From Saprospiraceae bacterium (GTDB taxonomy: Bacteria; Bacteroidota; Bacteroidia; Chitinophagales; Saprospiraceae): a stretch of DNA of 64,000 bases. The notes beneath the pieces were generated by a model. It searched no databases, was not told where the DNA came from, and saw only the letters and a program-made list of their open reading frames with translations. The stretch lies in contig JADKEB010000031.1 of NCBI GenBank assembly GCA_016718205.1, forward strand, positions 496,001 through 560,000, written 5' to 3'. Each line of letters opens with the position of its first letter. Within the stretch, counting starts at the first letter, position 1. The translations under genes and the position numbers were made by a program. Of this stretch, positions 33,402 through 41,897 are shown one piece after another.

Positions 33402-35021
33402 CTAATTTCCAATTTCATGAATGGTCAAATTAAACTCCTCTTTTGAGATTAAAAGTTTGCTCCGTATTTTCAATTTATAATTATAGACTGTTTGTACAGA
33501 ATAGTGCAAAAACTTCGCAATTTTATCACTATCAACAATCCCTAATCTTATCAGTGCAAATACCCTAAGTTCAGGTGTTAGGGTCCCTTCCTTTTTGATT
33601 ATTATTTGCTCATCTTTTTTTAAAAGACCATTAAACTGAAAAATAAAATTTGGAAATATATTTAAAAAAACCAAGTCAAAATTTGCAAAAAAATCATTTA
33701 GTTCATCCACTGCAAGATTACCAGAATCAGTAACTTTTAGCGCTTCCGCTACCTTGCCTGTTCTTAATTTTTTATTGATGTTAATCCTATAATTTTCAAT
33801 ATTGTCGATATATTGAATACACAAGTTAAATACAAACCCAATATACTCTTCCTTAATAATATTAGCTTCTGACAGCTTATTGTTCAACTTTTTTAAGTCA
33901 TTGTTTGTAGAATTCAAATCTTGGTTTATTTGGTGTATCAATTCCCTTGCTTTTGATAACTTTTTTAATTGTAGGTAAATGTAAATCAAAGCAACAATTA
34001 AAATACAAAACAAAACAAGTGCTAATAATAAAGCTTTCGAAAGATTTTCTTTTTCTGAATTCATTTTGGTGTCATACGAAGAAATTATAATAGGTAACAT
34101 TTCATAAAACTCTAAAGCCCTGTGACGAGCATTACACTGTATGGCATCTTCCATAGAACACTTAGTATATTCATATGCCCTGGATATATCTCCGGTCTTA
34201 AAAAGTAAATGACCTAATTTACCCAAAGAAATATACTCTTTTGTACCAGAATGCAAGTCTGCAATTGCTGAAATAGCAAGAAATTTTTTTTGCAGAAAGT
34301 CATCACCAAGACTGTTATATGCTTCTGATAAAAGAAATGCAGCATGTGCTAATGTTCTTTCATTTGTTTCTTTGGCACCTATGACTTCAGATATTGAAGT
34401 TATTACTTCTTTAGCTTTGCCTTCCATCAGTTGTTTCCCGCTTTTGATAAGTATGTATGAAGGTTCAAGTGGGGATACATTGTCCAATAGAGAATCCTTA
34501 TATTGAAAAATTAATTTGTTATAGTAGCTTTTTCTTTCCTCTGTTAATGCGTTTTTTTCATTAAGTATATTAAGAGAGTGACATATATGAAAATAATAAA
34601 TTTTTTGAGTTTTACTAATTGATGAAATCTTAAAATCACTTAAGAGCATGTGGACTTCGTGATTCATTCCTAATCCCACCATAATTTCTGCGAGATTAAG
34701 CATAGCTTCATTTTCAAAGTCTTTATTTTTTAGTTTTTTAGCTATATTTATTCTTTTATTGGCTACTTCCAGGGCAGAAGTTAACTGAATCTTTTTATAT
34801 TCATTAAATAAATTTCCATATAATTTAAATCGATTTTCATCCGTAGTTGACTGATTGATTTTATTCATCAGGATTTCAATACGTTTCTCCCTATCTAAAA
34901 CATATAAATGACGCTCCTTTATTGTTTTGTCTAAAACAATCAGAATTGAATCAAGATTACCCCCTGCGGCCATTATAGAAGATAAAAAAAACAATGACAG
35001 AACTATTAGGATTTCTTTCAT
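33402..35021 (-). CDS. Membrane-bound regulator with TPR-like sensor and LuxR-type HTH (DUF6377-like)
   Basis: 539 residues. Signal peptide or anchor (1-18), an all-helical TPR-like periplasmic region (about 20-325), one membrane helix at about 332-352, a coiled-coil linker (about 355-395, 'KARELIHQINQDLNSTNNDLKKLNNKLSEAN'), and a cytoplasmic region ending in the HTH 'LTPELRVFALIRLGIVDSDKIAKFLHYSVQTVYNYKLKIRSKL'. This matches the Bacteroidetes DUF6377 family of membrane one-component regulators often found beside SusC/SusD genes. It lies at the end of the SusCD/phosphatase block on the same strand, so it may control that locus. The ligand is unknown. Confidence 0.8.
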   Translation of the reverse strand: MKEILIVLSLFFLSSIMAAGGNLDSILIVLDKTIKERHLYVLDREKRIEILMNKINQSTTDENRFKLYGNLFNEYKKIQLTSALEVANKRINIAKKLKNKDFENEAMLNLAEIMVGLGMNHEVHMLLSDFKISSISKTQKIYYFHICHSLNILNEKNALTEERKSYYNKLIFQYKDSLLDNVSPLEPSYILIKSGKQLMEGKAKEVITSISEVIGAKETNERTLAHAAFLLSEAYNSLGDDFLQKKFLAISAIADLHSGTKEYISLGKLGHLLFKTGDISRAYEYTKCSMEDAIQCNARHRALEFYEMLPIIISSYDTKMNSEKENLSKALLLALVLFCILIVALIYIYLQLKKLSKARELIHQINQDLNSTNNDLKKLNNKLSEANIIKEEYIGFVFNLCIQYIDNIENYRININKKLRTGKVAEALKVTDSGNLAVDELNDFFANFDLVFLNIFPNFIFQFNGLLKKDEQIIIKKEGTLTPELRVFALIRLGIVDSDKIAKFLHYSVQTVYNYKLKIRSKLLISKEEFNLTIHEIGN

Positions 35022-35238
35022 CGCACGATGTTTACTTGATTCAATATCTGTAAATCAAACTTATTACAGCAAAATTAAATTAAAATGCTAAGAATAGTCC
35101 CAAAAGTAAACAAAAATATAGCTTCTAATTATTATCTTAATACACTGTGCTAATATTACATAAATGCAAATCAAAGAAGAAAATATTACAGACCCTACTA
35201 AATAGAATGTTTACTATTAACATAACAAATATCCAAAG

Positions 35239-36561
35239 TCAATTTGATACTGCTACATTATATTTTTCTAATAATGACTCATAGTATTGTTTCACTTCAC
35301 TCCAACGATAAAAAGGTGGCTTTAATTCGCTTTTAATAACAGGAATAATTGTTTCTTTTTCGTGCAATAAAAACTTAACTATGATATCACCTGAATCCTT
35401 ATTTCTGAAAAAGACAATCTGTATGTTACCAGCCATTGGAGCTACTTTAAAGTCACTCCAAGCCTTATAATACTCATCAGGGTTGGATGAGACATTGTAA
35501 CAATTGTCCAAGTGAAGAAGCATGGCCAATGGAATAATATTTCCGTCATGGGCAAATCTGAAAGTAGCCCCATTTTTCTTTTTTTCTATTACTTCATTAG
35601 CAGAATCAAGTATATTTATCAGGACGTTTTTAGCGTTTGGCATCATGATACCGCCATTTTGTCCGGCATTTGCGTATTCTATATACAACTTATAATTTTT
35701 ACATTGCCAAAGATTAAAAAGTTCTTCTCTCGTAAAAATATCGTACAAGGATAATTTAAGGTCCATATTTTGCATACCACCTGCAATTTCATACAATCCC
35801 TTCATCAACGAAATGCTATTCAATTTTTTAATAATATATGTACTATCGTTAAAAAGGGAATTCATTAATCTTTCAGGAGCTATTTTCTTCTTCTCAAATT
35901 CCTGCAAATCTTTTCGCCAGGTATTTATTTCAGACCTGAAAGCTACCGCCTCTTTGGTATGAAAATTCAGGTATGACATATATTTATTGCTAGCTTCTCT
36001 GGAAATTTGATGCTTGGGATTAAGTTCTTTAAGCTTTTCACAGAAAGCATCCATGCTTAAAATACACCGTGGCACTAATGTGGACCTTGCTGAAATGATC
36101 AAACTATCTTCAAATATTTCAGGATAAGATAAGTGCATTCTTTCGGCTATGCTCCTCATTTGCTTTAAACCTAAAGGAGATAAATCGCCGCCCCGACCTT
36201 GTGCTTCCTCCCATATTTGATTCATTCGACTCAAAACATCAGCACCCAGAGGTGTAAGCTTATTAAAGTGGGCAGCATTGGAAAATTCGTCCAGTACAGC
36301 CTTGTAATCACTATCACTGGCTAGGTACCTTGACCCATGGCGACCAAAATGACTTAAATAAAATGGTTTGTAGCCTTTAGGCACCATCGATTGATTGCCT
36401 ATTTCAGATTCGGGATAAGCAAAAAGAACACCACCTGTTTTTTCAATATTTTCGAATATCTCATTTTCAGTTGTTTGTCCGGAAAGAACTCCAATAGAGA
36501 AAATTAAGCAGAGCAGAATATATCCTTGCCTACACATTAAAAATTTAATTCTTATATACAT
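35239..36561 (-). CDS. Secreted histidine acid phosphatase (MINPP/phytase-like)
   Basis: 440 residues with an N-terminal signal segment (hydrophobic 15-28). The phosphohistidine motif is RHGSRYL (R74, H75) and the distal acid motif is HDGNIIPL (H338, D339), with the alpha/beta-helix arrangement of histidine phosphatase clade 2. The RHGxRYL form and 'LTPLGADVLSRMNQIWEEAQGRGGDLSPLGLKQMRSIAERM' resemble multiple inositol-polyphosphate phosphatase-type enzymes of Bacteroides. MINPP usually has HAE at the second site, so the substrate is uncertain. It probably removes phosphate from phytate or sugar/nucleotide phosphates outside the cytoplasm, next to SusC/SusD that could import the product. The gap to the regulator (35022-35238) shows nothing recognisable. 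Confidence 0.85.
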   Translation of the reverse strand: MYIRIKFLMCRQGYILLCLIFSIGVLSGQTTENEIFENIEKTGGVLFAYPESEIGNQSMVPKGYKPFYLSHFGRHGSRYLASDSDYKAVLDEFSNAAHFNKLTPLGADVLSRMNQIWEEAQGRGGDLSPLGLKQMRSIAERMHLSYPEIFEDSLIISARSTLVPRCILSMDAFCEKLKELNPKHQISREASNKYMSYLNFHTKEAVAFRSEINTWRKDLQEFEKKKIAPERLMNSLFNDSTYIIKKLNSISLMKGLYEIAGGMQNMDLKLSLYDIFTREELFNLWQCKNYKLYIEYANAGQNGGIMMPNAKNVLINILDSANEVIEKKKNGATFRFAHDGNIIPLAMLLHLDNCYNVSSNPDEYYKAWSDFKVAPMAGNIQIVFFRNKDSGDIIVKFLLHEKETIIPVIKSELKPPFYRWSEVKQYYESLLEKYNVAVSN

Positions 36562-36644
36562 TTTTAAAAAGATTTAATTGTGTATACCCACTCACTAAGC
36601 TAAATTCGCTACAAAAAATACGCCTTATCCCGAAAAACAGGCAA

Positions 36645-36676
36645 ATAGGCAGGTCCTATTTAAGAACCTTGCCTAT
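36645..36676 (-). terminator. Hairpin between SusD-like gene and phosphatase gene
   Basis: ATAGGCAGGT (36645-36654) pairs with ACCTTGCCTAT (36666-36676) with one bulge. A T run on the minus strand is not strong, so this may be a processing or partial termination site that lowers phosphatase expression relative to SusCD. The rest of the 152-bp gap has no other feature. Confidence 0.4.
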
Positions 36677-36714
36677 AATTCTGCCTATCGTCAAAGCTAC
36701 ATTTCGAACTTTAT

Positions 36715-38400
36715 TTATTGATATTCAGGGTTTTGCTTTAGATTAGGATTGACAGTGAACTCATCTTGAGGGATGGGAAAAAGTTTATACTTATCATGAA
36801 CATCTTTACCCATAAAGTTTCCAGCCTGCCCATCACTACCCTTCCAATCCCAATTGTAACCCTTTGTATATTTATTAAAACGTATCAGATCAGTACGCCG
36901 AATTAATTCTGTGTGTAGTTCACGTCCTCGTTCAGCCAAAATAAAATCCAATGTCATTTGACTATCAGTAATTCTTCCAGATATGTCCGAACCAAAACTT
37001 CCGGACATATAAGCTCTGTCTCTCACGGTATTAATATATTCTAGTGCTTCATTTCGAGAACCACCACCTCTTAAAATTGCTTCTGCTGCCATTAAATATG
37101 CATCAGCAGTACGAAACAAAGGAAAGTCCACAGAAGAATAAACAGTACCTCCTGGTACCAGTTCCTGTCTGTTTTTTGTTACATTTCTCCATTTTATACA
37201 TGAATATCCGCTATTGAAATCATTTTGAAATGCCTTACCTGCAGCCCAGGTATCTTTTGTTTTTCCTATGGTAAAAAACTGAGCGCGTTTGTCCTTCTTT
37301 TTATCGCCCCAGTTATCTAACTGATCAAATTCCTGATCAGAAAGTTCAAACAAATCCACTAATTGAGGTTTTACCCTTGCGTTTCCCCAACTTCTTGCAC
37401 CAACACCGGTTTTATAAAAATTATCCATTGGTCCATTGATCAATGCTTTTATTTGAAAATTTGTACCCGCACTACTTTGAGCAAAATCAGCATCCTGGAC
37501 CAATGGCCATATGATTTCAGGACAAGTATTATTATCTGCTAAAAATATATGTCTGTAATCAGACGCAAGGGGATATTTTCCCGAATCTATAATCTTTTTA
37601 GCATAATTATAAGCCTTAGCATATTCATTTTTTCCACTATATACTTCAGCATTCAAATATACTCTTGCAAGCAAAAACCAGACAGCAACTTTATCTACTC
37701 GTCCATATTGATTTGTTTTGGGTTCTTTTAGCGCATTAGTTAGTAATTCCCCTTCTGATACAACATAATTATAAATTTCCTGACGAGTTTTTTGGATTGG
37801 TATAATACCTAGTTTTTGGGTCTCATCTATAAATGGTGCTGCCCCATAAAGGTCGCATATCATGCTGTAACAGTATGCACGAATAAATCGGGCTTCAGCT
37901 CTGTAGTATTCAATTTCATTTTTAAGACCTTCATAAACTCCTCTTTCTCTTAACTTACTTTCTTCTGATTCCCTCAAAAATTCATTGCAATACCCAATGG
38001 ACATATACAACCTGTAATAAGGATAGCTCAACACTTTTATGGATGGATTCCAGTCCATAAATAGCATGGATCTAGTTCCATGTCCACTACCCGCGTGCAG
38101 TGCTATTTCATCTGTGGCTGCCACCTGTAAATAAAACAAAGCTCTTGTATAGCCGCTATACCCTTCATCAATCCCGGGAACATCTCCATCTCCTGAATCC
38201 CCACCTTTTTGTCCTGTAAGAATTAATGAAGCATAACATTTTGCCAGTACTCCCCTATATCCATTTGGGGTGCTGTATACTGTTTCACCTACTAGTCTGT
38301 TATTATCCAAAGGCAAAGTATCCAAGTCTTTGATACACGATGGGATAAGTACAAATACAAGTATTATAACAGCCAGGTTTTTGATTGAACTAAATTTCAT
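36715..38400 (-). CDS. SusD/RagB-like nutrient-binding outer-membrane lipoprotein
   Basis: 561 residues. Lipoprotein signal with C22 in 'IPSCIKDLDTLPL'. The SusD-like N-terminal region (about 40-250, helical, 'AEARFIRAYCYSMICDLYGAAPFIDE') is followed by the RagB/SusD C-terminal domain (about 290-561, 'YLMAAEAILRGGGSRNEALEYINTVRDRA' and 'FILAERGRELHTELIRRTDLIRFNKYT'). Such proteins cap the SusC transporter on the cell surface and bind its ligand. It ends the SusC-SusD pair, 12 bp downstream of susC. Confidence 0.95.
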   Translation of the reverse strand: MKFSSIKNLAVIILVFVLIPSCIKDLDTLPLDNNRLVGETVYSTPNGYRGVLAKCYASLILTGQKGGDSGDGDVPGIDEGYSGYTRALFYLQVAATDEIALHAGSGHGTRSMLFMDWNPSIKVLSYPYYRLYMSIGYCNEFLRESEESKLRERGVYEGLKNEIEYYRAEARFIRAYCYSMICDLYGAAPFIDETQKLGIIPIQKTRQEIYNYVVSEGELLTNALKEPKTNQYGRVDKVAVWFLLARVYLNAEVYSGKNEYAKAYNYAKKIIDSGKYPLASDYRHIFLADNNTCPEIIWPLVQDADFAQSSAGTNFQIKALINGPMDNFYKTGVGARSWGNARVKPQLVDLFELSDQEFDQLDNWGDKKKDKRAQFFTIGKTKDTWAAGKAFQNDFNSGYSCIKWRNVTKNRQELVPGGTVYSSVDFPLFRTADAYLMAAEAILRGGGSRNEALEYINTVRDRAYMSGSFGSDISGRITDSQMTLDFILAERGRELHTELIRRTDLIRFNKYTKGYNWDWKGSDGQAGNFMGKDVHDKYKLFPIPQDEFTVNPNLKQNPEYQ

Positions 38401-38412
38401 GATCTTTTGAAT

Positions 38413-41376
38413 TTAAAAGTTTAGATTTAATGATAATGTGTACATATGAGGACGCTGATAAATATTGTTATCTATTCCACTAAAAACTTCAGGGTCAACT
38501 CCTGAATAATTAGTTATTCTAATTAAATTTTGAGCACTTAAAGCTATTCTCATTTGCATTTTTTTAAAAAGATTGTCTATTGAGTAGCCCAATGTAATGT
38601 TATCTATGCTAAAAAAAGCACCGCTTTCCAGAAAATAATCAGTGTAAATGCGTTGTTGTTTGAAACCATTTTTTAAGGTAACATGGGAAACATTATTTGA
38701 AACACCTGTAGCTGAGTACAGAGACTCCAGGGACTGCTTTGCTTCCTGATAATTATATACAAAATTTCCGAAAACCCCATGCCCTGTTATCCCCAGATCA
38801 AAGGACTTATAATTTATTCTGGTTTGAAGACCATAAAAATAAGGTATTGTTGAACTTCCATATTCTGACTTATTGGCATCTTCTTCACTTGTTGTAATGA
38901 TACCGTCTTTTTTAGAGATGTATTTTCCTTCCAAAGGTTTACCATCTTCACCATAGGCTTGTTCCAACAGAAAGAAAGTAAAAGGAGTGTGCCCCACTTT
39001 ATGTACCTGGAGAAAATTACCGGTTCCTCCTGCACTGCCGGTTTTTACAAAACTATTTTCTGTGTCTATAGTATTTAGTTTTGTTATTTGTGAGTTTGCA
39101 TAAGTGAAGTTGCCACCTATAGACCATAACCAATCCTTAGTTTTAACTGGTACAGCTCTTAAGGCAAACTCTACCCCATTTCCCTTCATATTACCAATGT
39201 TGGTTTCTATGACATTTGCAAAATTACTCCCTGCAGGCACAAAAATCCTGTTTAATAAGTCCGTGGTTTCTCTGGTAAAAACATCAATACTTCCGGAAAT
39301 TCGATCATCAAAAAATCCATAGTCCAATCCTGCATTGTAGGTACTGGTAGTCTCCCATTTGATGTTAGGGTCATATCCATTTGGTCTGTAAACTGTAATC
39401 CATTCGTCACCAAATAAGTAGCGTGCATCATTAAATGAAGCTGTATAAGTGCCTAAGTGCTGATAATAGCCACCTATATCCTGTTGTCCAGTTTGGCCAT
39501 AGCTTAAACGAACTTTCAAATTTGACAAAGACTTGACAGATTTAAACATTGACTCTTCACTTAATATATAACCTAAAGCAACAGATGGAAAATAGCCCCA
39601 TCTGTTGTCAGCAGCAAATCTGGAGGATGCATCAGCTCTCAGTGTTCCGGTTAGTAAGAACTTTCGAGCATAGGAATAGTTAATTCTGCCATAGTAAGAC
39701 AGTAAAAAAAGTTCACCTTCACTTTGCGTTGGCACAGACAATTCTACACCTTTAGGATCTGTATTCGTGCTTTTTGTGTCAAACCAAAAACGTTGCCATC
39801 CATAACCCAACATAGCATTTATATTATGCTTTTCATTAATATCCTTGCTGTAATTTGCATATATATCCAGTAAATAATTGGTATTATTACTTTCTCGTGA
39901 CAGCACTCTTCCTGTGCCGTCACTTCTATTGGATGTATACATTGATGGGGCAAATTCTGGAATATTTTCATTGTATGTATTCTTTCGAACATCATATCCT
40001 ACATTTACATTCAGCTTGAGCGCCTCAAATCCGTGTATTTTATAATCCAAAGCAACATTTCCGATAGACCGATTGGTTTTGTCGGAACGATCACTAAGAA
40101 CAATATCTGCTACAGGGTTACTAGGCGCTAGCGAAATAGGTTTTCCTCCGTTCATCCAAACAAAATATCCAAGCCCAACGTTATTAGGATAAGTTTCAAA
40201 AACCGGTCTGGTAGGATCAAAAGAAATTGCACTACCTATGACACCACCAGCTGGTGTGTCATCTTCCAAACTTCCTTTAATATTTATATCAAAGGCTAAA
40301 TGATCATTCAGAAACTTTGGAGACAGTCCAATGCTACCATTAAACCTTTGGTAATTGTTACTCTTTACAGTCCCGTTCTGATAGGTGTGACCTAAAGAAA
40401 TCCGGTAAGGTGTGTTCTTCGCTGATCCGGTAACTGAAAGATTATTATCAGTACCTAAAGCTGTCCTATATATTTCTTCTTGCCAATTCGTATTTTCATT
40501 TCCTAATTGGTATGTAGCTGGAGCATTTGAGAACTTTTTAAATGCTTCTCTAAACTCACCGGGTGATAAAACATTGAATGTTTTGGGAATAGTGCTCAAG
40601 GAATTATTTGAGCTGAAGCTAAATTTAGTACCTTCATTCAGACTGCCTTTTTTTGTGGTAATTACAATAACTCCATTGGATGCCCGTGAACCATAAATAG
40701 CAGTTGCAGATGCATCTTTCAGGACAGTGAATGTTGCAATGTCGTTAGGATTTATAGCATTAATGGATGTGTTGCTGACAGGTACACCGTCAATCACAAT
40801 AAGCGGATCATTACCGGCAGATAATGATGCCCCCATTCTTATACGGATATTTCCATTGCTTCCGGGAGCACCATTTCCGGGTACTATATTCAAGCCGGCA
40901 ATTCTACCGATAAGTGCATCTTGAGCATTTACTTGTAAGCCACGATTTAACTCATCAGGTCTTAAAGAAACAACTGATCCTGTGACATCTCGTTTTCTTA
41001 CCTGACCATAGCCTATCACAGTCACCTGCTCTAACATTTGGGAATCTTCCTCCAATACGATATTAAGAAAATCACTGTTAACTATTAAAACTTCTGTTGG
41101 CTTGTATCCAATATATGAAAATACTAAAATTGAGTTTAAGGGCACATTCAATTGAAAATTACCTTCATAATCGGTAATAGTACCATTTTCGGAACCTTTA
41201 ACTAAAACACTGGCTCCAATCAAATCTCCTTTGGCTCTATTATCAACAATTTTACCTCTAACTTCAATTGTATTTTGATCTTGTGCATTTAGATCAAAAT
41301 GTGGTATGACAAATATAAATGCAAGTAAAAAGGTAATTTTGCTTATATTTCTTTGAAAAATGAAAATAGAAATCAT
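38413..41376 (-). CDS. SusC/RagA-like TonB-dependent transporter
   Basis: 987 residues. Signal peptide (1-32), CarboxypepD_reg-like domain (about 36-115, 'IEVRGKIVDNRAKGDLIGASVLVKGS'), the SusC signature 'VTVIGYGQVRKRDVTGSV' (118-135), plug domain to about 230 ('PLIVIDGVPVS', 'IYGSRASNGVIVITTKKG'), then a barrel ending in 'HMYTLSLNLNF' with C-terminal Phe. It imports a ligand bound by the adjacent SusD-like protein. The pair is followed by a histidine phosphatase and a DUF6377-like regulator and not by glycosidases, which suggests phosphorylated organic substrates rather than glycans. Confidence 0.96.
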   Translation of the reverse strand: MISIFIFQRNISKITFLLAFIFVIPHFDLNAQDQNTIEVRGKIVDNRAKGDLIGASVLVKGSENGTITDYEGNFQLNVPLNSILVFSYIGYKPTEVLIVNSDFLNIVLEEDSQMLEQVTVIGYGQVRKRDVTGSVVSLRPDELNRGLQVNAQDALIGRIAGLNIVPGNGAPGSNGNIRIRMGASLSAGNDPLIVIDGVPVSNTSINAINPNDIATFTVLKDASATAIYGSRASNGVIVITTKKGSLNEGTKFSFSSNNSLSTIPKTFNVLSPGEFREAFKKFSNAPATYQLGNENTNWQEEIYRTALGTDNNLSVTGSAKNTPYRISLGHTYQNGTVKSNNYQRFNGSIGLSPKFLNDHLAFDINIKGSLEDDTPAGGVIGSAISFDPTRPVFETYPNNVGLGYFVWMNGGKPISLAPSNPVADIVLSDRSDKTNRSIGNVALDYKIHGFEALKLNVNVGYDVRKNTYNENIPEFAPSMYTSNRSDGTGRVLSRESNNTNYLLDIYANYSKDINEKHNINAMLGYGWQRFWFDTKSTNTDPKGVELSVPTQSEGELFLLSYYGRINYSYARKFLLTGTLRADASSRFAADNRWGYFPSVALGYILSEESMFKSVKSLSNLKVRLSYGQTGQQDIGGYYQHLGTYTASFNDARYLFGDEWITVYRPNGYDPNIKWETTSTYNAGLDYGFFDDRISGSIDVFTRETTDLLNRIFVPAGSNFANVIETNIGNMKGNGVEFALRAVPVKTKDWLWSIGGNFTYANSQITKLNTIDTENSFVKTGSAGGTGNFLQVHKVGHTPFTFFLLEQAYGEDGKPLEGKYISKKDGIITTSEEDANKSEYGSSTIPYFYGLQTRINYKSFDLGITGHGVFGNFVYNYQEAKQSLESLYSATGVSNNVSHVTLKNGFKQQRIYTDYFLESGAFFSIDNITLGYSIDNLFKKMQMRIALSAQNLIRITNYSGVDPEVFSGIDNNIYQRPHMYTLSLNLNF

Positions 41377-41694
41377 GGCTTTAATATTTAGGTTTTATAT
41401 TTTGTTAGCAAATTGGATTGAATCTTCTATATATTTTGAATTCAAAACCGACTCAAAGCTATTGCATATTTCTGGTGATATTATCTAACAGGAGGATGAT
41501 AAAGTAGATTATATTTTCGATAAATACTATTTATATCATTGAATATCATTTGATTATGAAATTTTATAATTTAAAATAAAGTAGATAAAAATTTGTTTTT
41601 AAGTATGTATTTCAATTGCATAAAAGTAAATTAGAGCCGACAATTCGGTAGATAAGAGATAAGAATATTTGAGTTGCTGCATAATGAAATAACT

Positions 41695-41706
41695 AGGGTA
41701 TACCCT
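41695..41706. promoter_or_regulatory. Perfect 12-bp palindrome between divergent genes
   Basis: AGGGTATACCCT lies in the 521-bp divergent gap (41377-41897) between SusC and the BNR-repeat gene. It is one of the few GC-containing sites in very AT-rich DNA. It could be an operator; no partner is identified. Confidence 0.3.
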
Positions 41707-41766
41707 GGTTTGTCTATCCGTAGATTCGACCAATTTTTTACATTTAATAAGAATTTCAATTAATAT

Positions 41767-41801
41767 TTTGATTTTTTTACAAATGTATCTTTACATTTGT
41801 A
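41767..41801 (+). promoter_or_regulatory. Promoter with overlapping inverted repeat, upstream of the BNR-repeat gene
   Basis: TTTG (41767-41770), 21-nt spacer, TACATTTG (41792-41799) fits the Bacteroidetes promoter consensus. The -7 box is the right arm of a perfect 10-bp inverted repeat, TACAAATGTA (41778-41787) and TACATTTGTA (41792-41801). A regulator bound there would cover the promoter. Confidence 0.6.
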
Positions 41802-41897
41802 CTACTTCACCTAAAAACATTTGTATTTATTTTGATTAATGGATATTTCATCCAATGGCTATGCTTATGTTTATTTTTTAACTAATAAATCTTTACA

